Positions 1 through 10,089 of a stretch of 64,000 nucleotides of DNA are shown here, piece after piece. The translations under genes were made by a program, and so were the position numbers. Source of the DNA: Alkalicoccobacillus plakortidis (GTDB taxonomy: Bacteria; Bacillota; Bacilli; Bacillales; Bacillaceae_D); NCBI RefSeq assembly GCF_023703085.1, contig NZ_JAMQJY010000004.1, positions 146,634 through 210,633 of the forward strand, written 5' to 3'. The notes below the pieces were generated by a model. That model saw nothing but the letters and a program-made list of their open reading frames with translations, had not been told where the DNA came from and did no database searches. Every line of letters begins with the position of its first letter. Positions within the stretch are counted from its first letter, which is position 1.

Positions 1-438
1 GAAATGATTCCTGGTCGTGGAGATGATTATTATGTTTATCGCGAATTCAGAAGAAATCACCGCACATTATTACAAGAGCAGGAAGAGAACGGGTCGTACT
101 TCTATTTACTAAAGAATGACCAGGCAGAAATCGTTGGCCGCATTAATCTTGTTGATCTGAATGAACAAGGGGTTGGATCGCTTGGCTATCGGATTGGAAA
201 AAGATTTGTTGGGCAAGGTGCTGCTACACAGGCAATTAAGCTTTTATTCAAAGAATTAACCAATCTTCCACAAGTGCGTGTGATTGAAGCCAAAACGACC
301 ACCAATCATCTCTCATCTCAAAAAGTATTAATGAACAATGGCTTTGAAAAAGTAGGTGTTACTAGCGAAACCTATCGCAATGCTTCAGGTGAAGAATGGC
401 CATTTGTTCATTTTAGAAAAGAGGTTTGTGAGAAATAG
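1..438 (+). CDS. GNAT family N-acetyltransferase (5' end outside window)
   Basis: The protein resembles RimJ/RimL-type GNAT acetyltransferases, which transfer acetyl from acetyl-CoA to an amine; the substrate is unknown. The acetyl-CoA loop is visible as a G-Q-G-A-A-T-type segment (FVGQGAATQAI), followed by the usual C-terminal N-x-x-S-x-x-V-L-x-x-x-G-F motif. The reading frame is open to the left edge. The first ATG in the window (position 4) falls where family members still need roughly 30-40 more N-terminal residues, so the gene is probably truncated by the window rather than starting here. Its 3' end overlaps the convergent Lrp gene by 26 bp. Confidence 0.75.
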   Translation, partial: EMIPGRGDDYYVYREFRRNHRTLLQEQEENGSYFYLLKNDQAEIVGRINLVDLNEQGVGSLGYRIGKRFVGQGAATQAIKLLFKELTNLPQVRVIEAKTTTNHLSSQKVLMNNGFEKVGVTSETYRNASGEEWPFVHFRKEVCEK

Positions 439-835
439 GTGTTGATAAATTAATAAGTGATGACGGCTTCCCGTACTCCATAGACGCATCAATAATTGTC
501 TCTAAAGCTCCAACGGAAGTCGTCACTACTTTAATTAGGTAATCAAATTGTCCGGCAAGTCGTGAACACTCTACAATATCGGGTTGGTCTCTACAAAATT
601 GCACAAAAGGTTTACACCTCGTTGTATTGTAAAGAATATGTGCGGTGATAGGTCTGCCTACTTTTTCTGCATTAATCACCGCTCTGTACCCCGTAATAAT
701 CTGCTTATCCTCTAGCTTTTTGACTCGTTCATTTGTGGCTGGATTGGATAGGCCTATTTTTTTTGCTAGTTCTGTAATTGAAAGACGCCCGTCCTCCTGT
801 AAAAAACGTAGAATGAATGTATCGATTTCATCCAT
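413..835 (-). CDS. Lrp/AsnC family transcriptional regulator
   Basis: This is a 140-residue protein of typical Lrp/AsnC length. The N-terminal winged helix-turn-helix (about residues 1-60, containing ITELAKKIGLSNPATNERVKKLE) is followed by a RAM-type ligand and oligomerisation domain. Such proteins regulate amino-acid or related metabolism in response to small ligands; the ligand here is unknown. It is divergent from the cysteine hydrolase at 995, with a 159-bp intergenic space, so that gene is its most likely neighbour target. The start is the ATG preceded by an AAGGAGGGG Shine-Dalgarno sequence. Confidence 0.85.
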   Translation of the reverse strand: MDEIDTFILRFLQEDGRLSITELAKKIGLSNPATNERVKKLEDKQIITGYRAVINAEKVGRPITAHILYNTTRCKPFVQFCRDQPDIVECSRLAGQFDYLIKVVTTSVGALETIIDASMEYGKPSSLINLSTPISHKPLF

Positions 836-994
836 TTAAAACCCCTCCTTAAAATTGAAAGCAATGATTCGTTATTTACAAGAATTTTAAAGTATTTTAG
901 AAGAACAAGCTATGATTTCTTATTAAATATAGACGGAGGTCTCTTTATACTAATGTAGAAGTGAAAAATTGATTGAAGGTAGGGTGGGGTAATC

Positions 995-1540
995 ATGAAC
1001 AAAGCACTGATTGTTATTGATGTTCAGAAGGCCTTTGAACACGGAGCTTGGGGAGAAAGAAATAATCTGCAGGCTGAAGAAAATATCTTAAGACTTGTGG
1101 AGAAGTGTCGTACGCAAAACCAAATGATTATTTTTGTCCAGCATACTTCAACGAATCCTAAATCTCATTTTTATATCGAGGATGAGTGTGTGAAATTCAA
1201 GGATTATATGAAACCACTTAAAGATGAAGTGGTTATTCAGAAACAAGTAAATAGTGCGTTTATCGGAACGGATTTAGAGAAGATTTTACACGAAAATAAG
1301 GTCGATGAGGTGGTCATCGTAGGATTAACCACTCCACACTGTGTCTCGACTACCACAAGAATGAGCGCGAATCTCGGCTTTAAAACAACTTTAATATCAG
1401 ATGCCACAGCAGCTTTTGAGTTAACGGACCAAAATGGAATAACGTATGATGCCAAAACCATTCATCAAGTGTCGCTTGCTACATTACATGAGGAATTTGC
1501 GGAAGTGAGGACGACGGAGGAATGGTTAGGCGAGAATTGA
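995..1540 (+). CDS. Cysteine hydrolase, isochorismatase family
   Basis: This is a 181-residue isochorismatase-like hydrolase. The beta-strand ALIVIDVQKAF carries the catalytic Asp (residue 9), a Lys is expected near residue 84, and the nucleophile Cys sits in GLTTPHCVSTTTR (about residue 116) after the usual cis-peptide region. Family members hydrolyse amides (nicotinamidase, ureidoacrylate amidohydrolase and others), and the exact substrate cannot be read from the sequence. The start ATG follows an AGGGTGGGG ribosome binding site. Divergent transcription from the Lrp gene suggests amino-acid or amide metabolism control. Downstream lies a short repeat array and then the convergent etf operon. 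Confidence 0.85.
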   Translation: MNKALIVIDVQKAFEHGAWGERNNLQAEENILRLVEKCRTQNQMIIFVQHTSTNPKSHFYIEDECVKFKDYMKPLKDEVVIQKQVNSAFIGTDLEKILHENKVDEVVIVGLTTPHCVSTTTRMSANLGFKTTLISDATAAFELTDQNGITYDAKTIHQVSLATLHEEFAEVRTTEEWLGEN

Positions 1541-1542
1541 AG

Positions 1543-1639
1543 AAAGAGTGGAGTACATCGGAAAGAGAGGAAATACATCGGGAAGAAGACCTGTTACATA
1601 GGGTAGAGAAGAAATACATCCGCAACCTCCAAACGAGAT
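1543..1639. repeat. Short phased repeat array A (about 4 units of 19-20 bp)
   Basis: Four or five degenerate units follow the stop codon of the cysteine hydrolase, with consensus near GAAAGAGAGGAAATACATCG. Units begin near 1543, 1562, 1582 and 1602 and are 19-20 bp long. The plus strand is purine rich. A reading frame runs across the units into the opposing etfA gene, but it has no ribosome binding site and no family resemblance. Architecture and position match the larger arrays at 19797, 27875, 59940 and 61934. Confidence 0.6.
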
Positions 1640-1643
1640 CAAC

Positions 1644-1668
1644 AAAAAACCCCCTCTCCCAAGGGGGC
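1644..1668 (-). terminator. Rho-independent terminator of the fadR-etfB-etfA operon
   Basis: On the minus strand, a CCCCCT stem (1667-1662) pairs with AGGGGG (1655-1650) around a short loop and is followed directly by six T residues. It lies 10 bp beyond the etfA stop. Confidence 0.8.
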
Positions 1669-1677
1669 TACGCTACT

Positions 1678-2664
1678 TTAAACTTTCGACGAGGACAATA
1701 CACTTTTAAATTCCTCTGTCAAAAGGGGCACTACTTCAAATAAATCGCCTACGATTCCATAGTCAGCAAGCTTAAAGATAGGTGCTTCGGGATCTTTGTT
1801 AATGGCGATGATTAATCGGGATTGGCTCATTCCAGCTACATGCTGAATGGCACCGCTGATTCCGCACGCAATGTAAATCTCTGGTGTGACAACTTTTCCC
1901 GTTTGACCAATTTGCAAAGCGTAATCACAGTATTCGGCATCACAAGCGCCTCGGGAGGCACCAACTGCTCCGCCCAAAACTTGAGCAAGCTCTTCTAGTG
2001 GTTTGAAGCCATCTGAACTTTTTACTCCGCGACCACCGGCGATGACAACTTTGGCTTCGGCGAGGTCGATTTTTCCGGTTGATTTCTGAACGACGTTTTT
2101 AATTACGGTTCGCAACGAATCTGGTTGCTTGTATTCGATTTCCACGTGTGTAGCGGTATTCTCTGATGTTTCTGCTGCTGGAATATTGTTTGGTCTAATG
2201 GTAAGAACCCATGGTGTGCTGCGAAATGTCTTTTGTTCAAAGGCTTTTCCGGCGTAAATGGGTCGCGTGTACAGCACCTGGTCTGCTGTTTGCTCAATCG
2301 CCGTGACATCTGATATTTGTCCGGCATCAAGGTTTGCTGAAATGATAGGGGAGAGATCACGGCCGATGGTGGTATGGCCAAAAATAATGCCTTCAGCTCC
2401 GGATTGCTCAATAATCTGTGTTAATACTTTTGCATAAATCTCAGGGTTGTAGTGTTTGCAGTCTTCATGATCCACTGAATAAATAGTCGTTACGCCGCTT
2501 GAGCTCAATTGCTCGGTTATATCATGTAGCTCATGCCCAATTAAGGCTAAATGAATAGGTGTTTCATCTAATGACGACTGTCTGGCTGCTTCAATGGCTT
2601 CGTACGTAACCTGTTTGATACTTCCATCTCGATGCTCGGCAACTACCAGTATGCTTGTTGTCAT
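1678..2664 (-). CDS. etfA: Electron transfer flavoprotein alpha subunit
   Basis: EtfA pairs with EtfB to carry electrons from acyl-CoA dehydrogenase (FadE here) to the membrane; FadF is the likely quinone-side acceptor. The 328-residue protein has the N-terminal nucleotide-binding-like domain and a C-terminal FAD-binding domain (about residues 200-325, with VIAGGRGVKSSDGF, GASRGACDAEY, QIGQTGKVVTP and GISGAIQH). The start is placed at 2664 rather than the in-frame ATG at 2682, because that upstream codon lies inside the GGAGGAGG ribosome binding site. It is the last gene of the minus-strand unit, 21 bp after etfB, and is followed by a strong terminator. Confidence 0.95.
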   Translation of the reverse strand: MTTSILVVAEHRDGSIKQVTYEAIEAARQSSLDETPIHLALIGHELHDITEQLSSSGVTTIYSVDHEDCKHYNPEIYAKVLTQIIEQSGAEGIIFGHTTIGRDLSPIISANLDAGQISDVTAIEQTADQVLYTRPIYAGKAFEQKTFRSTPWVLTIRPNNIPAAETSENTATHVEIEYKQPDSLRTVIKNVVQKSTGKIDLAEAKVVIAGGRGVKSSDGFKPLEELAQVLGGAVGASRGACDAEYCDYALQIGQTGKVVTPEIYIACGISGAIQHVAGMSQSRLIIAINKDPEAPIFKLADYGIVGDLFEVVPLLTEEFKSVLSSSKV

Positions 2665-2685
2665 ATTGATTACCTCCTCCATTTT

Positions 2686-3457
2686 CTAGTTAAAAATATT
2701 AGATTTGCTTCTTAACTGTGATACCAGTTCTTTTACTTGTTCTCCGGGTTCACCTGTAAGCTTCTGTCCTGCCTGCCTCTTCTCGGGTAACGATAGCTCT
2801 ATACGTGAGGTTTTAGGTGAAAGTTCATCATCTGATACGTTGAGATCATCAAGTGTTAGAGTGGTAAATGGTTTTTTCTTTGCTTTCATAATGCCCGGTA
2901 AGCTTGGGTAACGGGGTTCATTTAGCCCTTGTTGAGCAGTGAATAAACCAGGAAGGCTGACCTCAATCTCTTCGGTATCTCCTTCTGCGTCACGTTTCGT
3001 TAGTGCTTTTCCAGATTCAATTGTTAGCTCAGTAATCGAGCCTACATGTGGAATGTCTAAAAGGTGGGCAAGACGAATACCAACTTGACCAAGCGCCATT
3101 ATCAACCGAGAAGTATCCGCCTAAAATCAAATCATAGGATTGTGTCTTTAGATAGGCTGCTAGCACTTTGGAAATACTACTTTCATCTGTTCCAATGCGC
3201 TCGTCGTTGATTAATACCGCTTCATCAGCACCCATAGCAAGTGCTGTTCGCAGAGCCTCTGCACTTCTGTCGGGTCCCACTGAAACTACGTAAACGCTTC
3301 CATTTGTTTGGTCCTTAAGTTGAATGGCTTCTTCAACGGCGTATTCGTCATATGGATTGACAACAAACTGGACACCATCTTCTGAGATAGTGCCATTTTC
3401 AATTGTAATTTTCTCCTCTGTATCAAACGTCTGCTTTAACAGTACAATGATATTCAT
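2686..3457 (-). CDS. etfB: Electron transfer flavoprotein beta subunit (one frame break)
   Basis: EtfB forms the EtfAB heterodimer of beta-oxidation and binds AMP. The N-terminal part (MNIIVLLKQTFDTEEKI to GGYFSVDNGA) and the C-terminal part (GQVGIRLAHLLDIPHVGSI onward) lie in different frames. Removing one base at 3089-3094 (CCAAGC read as CCAGC) restores a continuous 256-residue protein of normal length reading VDNGAGQVGIR. No other damage is visible, so the break is probably an assembly error at the GCTGG motif that recurs in this window. The gene lies between fadR (28 bp upstream) and etfA, the order seen in B. subtilis. Confidence 0.9.
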
Positions 3458-3485
3458 TTAACATTCTCCTTCCTGGATTAGGGTC

Positions 3486-4075
3486 TTACTCGTTTGCCTG
3501 TAATCCTCTGAGAAAAAACTCAACCGTTTTATCGACTTGTTTTGATAGAGAATACTTTTGACCTGAGATTAGCCAGGTTGTTACCACCTCATCCATTGCA
3601 CCAAACAGCAGGAGGCGAGTCAGTTTGACGTCGAGATCTGCTCGGAACATCCCCGCTTCAATTCCTTGATTAATCACGTTTTCTAGCAGCTGAATATATG
3701 GTTTTACCACTTGCCCAATGGCAACCCGCATGTCCATATTGCTTTGTCTTAGTTCAATTTGAGTCACATATGCAAAGTCAATGTTGGCTTCGAGTTCGGT
3801 ATAATGAATACGGCAAATCTCTCGAATGGCTTCTTCTGCATTAGTTATATGCTCTAGGCTCGTATGAAATTTCTCAACGAGTTCGCCAAGCTTTTCGCGA
3901 AACAAGGAGATTAAGATGTCATCCTTATTTTTAAAATAAAGATAAATCGTCCCGTCGGCTACACAGCAACCTTTGCAATCTTGGAAACTTGTGACTTGTG
4001 ATAGCCATTCTCCGCAAAAACTTTTACAGCTGCGTCAAGGATTTGGTGATATTTTTCTTTTTTTCTACTTGTCAT
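3486..4075 (-). CDS. fadR: TetR family fatty-acid degradation repressor FadR (one frame break)
   Basis: FadR represses beta-oxidation genes and is released by long-chain acyl-CoA. The N-terminal helix-turn-helix (MTSRKKEKYHQILDAAVKVF, then ADGTIYLYFKNKDDIL) begins at the ATG at 4075 behind a GAGGTG ribosome binding site. The frame is lost at 3963-3967, where ACAGC stands for an expected ACCAGC on the plus strand (GCTGG on the coding strand). With that base restored the product is 196 residues, as in the family. Identification rests on family form, on synteny with etfBA and fadF, and on an exact FadR box 35 bp upstream. It probably regulates both its own operon and fadF onward. Confidence 0.9.
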
Positions 4076-4109
4076 GGTTACACCTCGATGTTAAGATTCA
4101 ACTAATCAA

Positions 4110-4127
4110 TGAATGAATAGTCATTCA
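4110..4127. promoter_or_regulatory. FadR operator
   Basis: TGAATGAATAGTCATTCA matches the B. subtilis FadR box consensus TGAATGAMTANTCATTCA at every position. It is an inverted repeat in the 192-bp divergent spacer between fadR and fadF, so one operator can control both directions. No second copy was seen upstream of fadN, fadA, fadE or lcfA, consistent with read-through from the fadF promoter. Confidence 0.9.
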
Positions 4128-4267
4128 TTTTTTATCATCTTATTCGAATTTAAGGTCGATGTCAACGAAACAGAACGCGATTTTTGTAGTCTTTTTGTGA
4201 ATAGGAGGTAATATCTTGGTGATAAGGTGAAGTTCGTGGAATCTAAGATGGAGCATTTTATATCTCC

Positions 4268-6445
4268 ATGAAAGGACTGATTCACGTGGTGTTGCAGTGG
4301 ACTCAATTTTTAGCATTTCTTATTGTAAGCGGTTTCAGCTTGTATATATTCGCAATGGTCATGTATAGCCGCTATCTGAATGTGAAATTGGGGCAGCCAG
4401 TAAAATTAGAAAAGAATTTAGGCAAACGCTTTAAGACTTTTTTTGTGCAGGTGTTTGGTCAAACCAAACTAATGAAGGATCCAAAAAGTGGTATCATGCA
4501 CATCGTTGTCTTTTATGGATTTATCATTCTTCAGTTTGGCGCCCTTGATATTATCGTAAAAGGGTTTGGGAGTGAGGGGTTACCAATACCCGGCTACGAT
4601 GTGTTTGTTTTGACGCAAGAAGTAACTGTGTTTCTCATTTTTCTATCAGTAGGTTATGCAGCTTACAGGAGATATGGGGAGAAGCTACCTCGTCTAAAGA
4701 AAGGCTTGGAAACCGAGTATTGTGATCTTCCTCATTCTATCTCTGATGCTTTCTGTTTTGGGAACACTTGGATTTGAACGAGTGTTTCACGACATGCAGG
4801 CATCTTGGTACGCGCCACTCTCATCAGCGATTGCTGCTCCTATTCAGGGGATGGGCACAACTGTTGGCGCCATTGGGTTCTATTTTTTTTGGTGGGTACA
4901 CCTATTGATTCTGTTAACCTTTTTGATTTATGTCCCGCAGTCAAAGCATTTTCATCTCATTGTTGCTCCAATTAATATCCTACTTGGTCGCACAGGCCCG
5001 GTTGGAAGGTTACAAAAGCTTGATCTTGAGGATGAGGAAGCTGAGTCATTTGGAGTTGGCAAAATTGAAGATTTCACTCAGAAACAAATGCTCGATTATT
5101 ATGCCTGTGTAGAATGTGGACGTTGTACGGATGTATGTCCGGCTTCGAATACTGGAAAGCTCCTGTCTCCGATGCATTTAATCGTTAAGCTACGTGATCA
5201 TTTAACAGAAAAAGGAGCAGTTACGTCAAAAACACCATGGACACCTGCTTTTGCGTTTCCACAGTCAACGACTCATAGTGTGCAAACAGGGGAACCGCGT
5301 GCAGCGGCTTATGATTGGAGTCAAGGTGCAATCACCAATATTGAGCCAACTCTACAGATGCAAAAGCAAATGTGGTCGCAGGATGGCAAGGATGTTGGAG
5401 ATCTCAATCTCATTGGTGATGTGATGACCGAGGACGAAATATGGGCTTGTACAACGTGTAGAAATTGTGAGGATCAATGTCCCGTTGGAAATGAACATGT
5501 GGATAAAATTATAGACCTTAGGCGCCATCTTGTTTTGATGGAAGGTAGTGTGCCAACTGATGGACAGCGGGCGATGCAAAATATCGAACGACAAAGTAAT
5601 CCATGGGGAATTAACCGAAACAGTCGGGCAGATTGGACAGAGGAGCAGGATGTGCACTATGTGCCAACGGTTAAAGAAAATCCGGACTTTGAGATTCTCT
5701 ATTTTGTTGGTTCGATGGGGTCTTACGATAACCGTAGCATCAAGGTTTCGCAGGCACTTACAAGGCTAATGAATAAAGCTGGAGTTAATTTTGCGATCCT
5801 TGGAAATGAAGAAAAGAACTCTGGCGATACGCCAAGACGTATGGGAAATGAGCTGCTTTTTCAAGAGCTTTGTGCGGAGAATATATCAATCTTTGAAAAG
5901 TATAACGTGAAAAAGATAGTCACAGCTTGTCCACATACCTACAACACATTCAAAAATGAGTATCCAGACTTTGGTTTGGATGGTGTAGAAGTTTTGCATC
6001 ACACAGAGTTACTTGATCAATTAATAAAAGCAAAAAGATTAGTTCCGCAATATGAACTAAAAGAACGAATTACCTATCATGATTCCTGTTATCTCGGAAG
6101 ATACAACAACATCTATGACCAAGCCTAGGGATATTCTTCGAGCAATTCAAGGGGTGGATGTCATTGAAATGGAGCGAAGTCGAGAAAACGGAATGTGCTG
6201 TGGAGCTTGGAGGTGGAATGATGTGGATGGAAGAAACCGCAGGCAAGAGAGTCAACATAGCTCGCACAGAGCAGGCGCTGGCAGTGAACCCAACTGTTAT
6301 CAGCAGCGCGTGTCCATTCTGTCTTACCATGCTAGCAGATGGCACAAAATCAACAGAAGCGGAAGAAGTAAAAACCAAGGATATTGCCGAGATTCTAGAT
6401 CTTGCGGTGTTTGGTGATGCAAAAGAAGACTCGGCTATTCATTAA
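4268..6445 (+). CDS. fadF: Iron-sulfur membrane oxidoreductase FadF (three frame breaks)
   Basis: FadF is thought to pass electrons from EtfAB to the quinone pool during beta-oxidation. The N-terminal third is membrane-embedded with several hydrophobic helices. It is followed by two 4Fe-4S motifs (CVECGRCTDVCP and CTTCRNCEDQCPVG) and two cysteine-rich CCG-type segments (HDSCYLGRYN; CCGAGGGMMW once repaired). The frame breaks at 4704-4709 (GCTTGG), 6119-6124 (CCAAGC) and 6205-6210 (GCTTGG). Deleting one base at each gives a continuous protein of about 724 residues, close to the family size. The ribosome binding site is weak and rather distant. First gene of the rightward fad operon, directly downstream of the FadR operator. 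Confidence 0.88.
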
Positions 6446-6461
6446 TAGGAGGTTATCTCGT

Positions 6462-8856
6462 ATGGGAAAAACGATTAAACGAGCAGCGGTCATCGGATCT
6501 GGAGTAATGGGAGCGAGTATTGCCGCACATCTTGCTAATGCGGGAATTCCAACGTTACTTTTGGATATCGTGCCAAAAGAACGAACAGAAGAGGAGAGAG
6601 CAAAGGGAATAGAAGTGAATCACCCATTATATCGAAACCGGTTAGCAACCTCTGCTATTAAAAAGTTGAAAAAGGTGAATCCGGCTCCTTTTTTTGATCC
6701 ACAGTTGGCTTCCCTCATTACACCTGGAAATATTGAAGATGATCTGGCTCGAATTAAGGAAGTTGATTGGGTCATTGAGGTGGTTGTTGAGAATCTGTCA
6801 ATCAAGCAACAGCTCTATCAAAAGCTAGAGCAGGTATGGGAGAAAGGCATCATCGTAAGTTCTAATACTTCTGGGATCTCGATAAATGAAATGTCTGCTA
6901 ACTGTAGTCAGGAGTTTCAAGAACACTTTCTAGGCACCCACTTTTTTAATCCACCACGATACATGAAGCTGCTGGAGATTATCCCAGGTCAACATACCAA
7001 TCAGGAAATACTTGAGCAAATGAAACAGTTCTGCGAACGAGATTTAGGCAAAAAGGTAGTGCGCGCCAAAGATACACCAAATTTTATTGCAAATCGCATT
7101 GGGACACACGGCATGCTTGTGACATTAAACGAGATGATTAAAGGTGGTTATACGATTGAGGAGGTAGACGCGGTCACCGGTCCAAGCGATGGGCAGGCCT
7201 AAAAGTGCAACCTTTCGCACTTTAGATCTGGTCGGAATTGATACTTTTTATTTTGTCTCCAATAATGTTCACGAAAAACTAACGGACACTTCGGAAAAGC
7301 ACATTTTTAAGGTGCCGCAGTTACTTGAGGATATTGTTTCAAAAGGCTGGATTGGCGAAAAGGCAGGTCAGGGCTTTTATAAAAAAGTGAAAACCGATCA
7401 AGGAAAACAAATTTTCTCCTTAAATCTTAGGACATATGATTACGAGTTATCCACAAGACCAAAAGACGCATCACTTGAAGCGGCAAAGCTCGCAAAAGGA
7501 ACACCGAAGAAACTCAAAGCACTACTTTCTGGCGGCGATAAATATTCAGAACTAGCCTGGAATGTGTTAAAGCATATGCTGATTTATTCAGCAGAAAAGG
7601 TAGGAGAGATTGCCGACTCAATTGTGGAAATAGATGAAGCAATGAAGTGGGGTTTTAACTGGGAGCTTGGTCCATTTGAAACGTGGGATGCGATTGGACT
7701 GGAACGTTCCGTCAAACGGATGGAATCAGAGGGGCTTACAGTACCTAACTGGGTGAAAGCTTGGATAGAAGAAGGCAATCAAACATTTTATAGACAAATA
7801 GAAGGAACGACTTTCTACTATGCGGATGGATCGTTGCATGAATCGGAACGAGCAACAGAAGAAATTAGCCTGTCTTCTTTAAAAGAGCAAAACAAGGTTG
7901 TGCTCTCTAACAGTGGTGCAAGCCTCATTGATCTAGGTGATGGTATTGCCTGCCTTGAGTTCCATTCGCCAAACAATGCAATCGGAGCAGATATCTTAAC
8001 AATGATTCAGCAGTCCACGGAGGAAGTGCGGAACAATTTTGAGGGGCTAGTCATTGCTAACCAAGGGCGAAACTTCTGCGTGGGTGCAAATATCATGATT
8101 CTGTTGATGGAGGCTCAGGACGAGGAATGGGATGAAGTAGATCAAATCATTCGCATGTTCCAAAACACCATGTATGACCTTAAACATTTTGAAAAACCGG
8201 TCATTGCGGCACCGCATCGAATGGCACTTGGTGGAGGGGTAGAAGTTTGCCTTCCTGCTGATCAGGTTGTTGCTTCTGCTGAGACTTACTATGGATTAGT
8301 TGAGGTAGGCGTTGGTTTAATTCCTGCAGGTGGTGGTTGTAAGGAATACATGCTGCGTGTAAGTCCAGAGTCTGCCCCAGCAGATCGTGACGTGCAGACT
8401 GAAGTCAATCGTGTATTTGAAACGATTGCCACAGCAAAGGTGTCAACAAGTGCAACACATGCTAAGAAGTTAGGCTATATGCAGAAATCAGATCGATTAG
8501 TTATGAACGAAGGGCATCTCATTTATGAAGCGAAACAAGCAGCATTAAAACTAGCTCCAAATTATCTGTCTACAGCTAGGGAGAACATCCGCGTAACTGG
8601 ACGAGAAGGAAAAGCGATTATGAAGCTTGGAGCGAGGCAGATGCAGATGGCGGGATTTGCGAGTGATCACGATGTCTTAATTGCCGGAAAGCTAGCCCAT
8701 GTATTAGCTGGTGGAGATGTCCCATCAGGAACCTTGGTTAGTGAACAATACATGCTTGATTTGGAACGGGAAGCATTTCTCAGCTTGTGCGGGGAGCCAA
8801 AAACCCAGCAGCGCATGCAGCATATGCTCAGTAAAGGAAAACCATTACGTAATTAA
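6462..8856 (+). CDS. fadN: 3-hydroxyacyl-CoA dehydrogenase/enoyl-CoA hydratase FadN (one frame break)
   Basis: This multifunctional beta-oxidation enzyme hydrates enoyl-CoA and oxidises 3-hydroxyacyl-CoA with NAD. The N-terminal Rossmann fold (VIGSGVMGASIAAHLANAG, about residues 9-27) and 3HCDH domains are followed by a crotonase domain with the oxyanion-hole stretch GRNFCVGANI and the ALGGGVEVCLPADQVV segment. The frame breaks at 7182-7187 (CCAAGC). Reading CCAGC gives AVTGPAMGRPKSATF and a continuous protein of about 797 residues, the size of B. subtilis FadN. The ATG at 6462 follows AGGAGG. It sits 16 bp after fadF and 18 bp before fadA in one operon. Confidence 0.93.
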
Positions 8857-8874
8857 GAGGAGAGGTGAAACCAC

Positions 8875-10056
8875 TTGAGAGAAGCAGTGATTGTATCAAC
8901 AGCAAGGACAGCGTCAGGCAGAGCAAAAAAAGGCAGTTTGGCCGAAACGAGGGTGGAGGATCTAGGCAAAGCCGTTCTTGAAGCTGTGATGGAACGTGCT
9001 CCTGGATTGAAAAAGGAAGACGTGGAGGATGTCATCTTAGGCTGCGCAATGCCTGAGGGAGAGCAAGGCTTAAATGTGGCTCGAATTATATCGTTGTATG
9101 CAGGTTTTCCTGTGACGACACCAGCACTAACCATTAATCGTTTCTGTTCGTCTGGTCTTCAATCCATTGCCTTTGCAGCTGAGCGAGTGATGCTTGGGCA
9201 CGCAGATGTTGTGATAGCTGGTGGAGTAGAGAGTATGAGTCATGTACCAATGACCGGCTTCAAATTTTCTCCTCACCCACAAATTGCCGAAGAAATGCCA
9301 GAAGCTTATATGGGCATGGGTTTTACAGCAGAGGAAGTGGCAAGTCAGTTTGATGTGTCGCGTGAGGACCAAGACGCATTCGCTGCCAGAAGTCATCAAA
9401 AAGCCTATGAAGCGGCACACAAAGGATTGTTTAAAGACGAAATTGTGCCTGTTCATACTTCAAAGAGTGGTGTAACAGAAGAAGGCAAACGCTTGGAAGA
9501 GACGTATGTATTTGATCAGGATGAAGGAATTCGCGGAGATACAACAGGTGATATTTTATCGAAATTAAAACCTGCTTTTAAGCGAAATGGATCGGTTACG
9601 GCAGGAAATTCATCACAAATGAGTGATGGCGCAGCAGCCTGTGTGGTGATGAGTAAGGAGAAAGCGGAAGAATTAGGGTTAACCCCTCTTGCAACATTTA
9701 AGTCATTTGCTGTCGCAGGAGTTGAACCAGAGATAATGGGAGTTGGACCCATTAAGGCGATCCCTAAAGCATTAGAGATGGCAGGTATTGGTCAAAATGA
9801 TGTTGATCTTTTTGAGATCAATGAGGCGTTTGCTTCTCAGTGTCTGCAGATTATTCGGGAATTAGAAATCGATGAAGATAAAGTGAATGTAAACGGTGGA
9901 GGAATTGCACTTGGTCATCCACTGGGATGTACGGGAGCAAAGTTAACAGCAACGCTTATTCATGAATTAAAACGTCGTGGTGGTGGATACGGAGTGGTGT
10001 CGATGTGTATCGGTGGTGGAATGGGAGCCGCTGGTGTGCTTGAGGTTCACGCGTAA
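8875..10056 (+). CDS. fadA: Acetyl-CoA acyltransferase (3-ketoacyl-CoA thiolase)
   Basis: FadA catalyses thiolytic cleavage of 3-ketoacyl-CoA, the last step of each beta-oxidation turn. The 393-residue protein has the acyl-accepting Cys91 in NRFCSSGLQ, the GHPLGCTGA histidine motif and the C-terminal [13 protein letters not shown] cysteine loop. It starts at TTG with a strong GAGGAGAGGTG ribosome binding site. The reading frame is intact. Besides long-chain beta-oxidation it could cleave acetoacetyl-CoA made by the CoA transferase at 58.5-59.9 kb (inference). Confidence 0.96.
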   Translation: MREAVIVSTARTASGRAKKGSLAETRVEDLGKAVLEAVMERAPGLKKEDVEDVILGCAMPEGEQGLNVARIISLYAGFPVTTPALTINRFCSSGLQSIAFAAERVMLGHADVVIAGGVESMSHVPMTGFKFSPHPQIAEEMPEAYMGMGFTAEEVASQFDVSREDQDAFAARSHQKAYEAAHKGLFKDEIVPVHTSKSGVTEEGKRLEETYVFDQDEGIRGDTTGDILSKLKPAFKRNGSVTAGNSSQMSDGAAACVVMSKEKAEELGLTPLATFKSFAVAGVEPEIMGVGPIKAIPKALEMAGIGQNDVDLFEINEAFASQCLQIIRELEIDEDKVNVNGGGIALGHPLGCTGAKLTATLIHELKRRGGGYGVVSMCIGGGMGAAGVLEVHA

Positions 10057-10089
10057 CGAACGTTATAAAACTTTGGGAGGCTGTTTAGA

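Noticed and set aside
1522..1743. A 73-residue gene after the cysteine hydrolase
   Set aside because: It runs through array A, the etf terminator and the end of etfA on the opposite strand, with no ribosome binding site.
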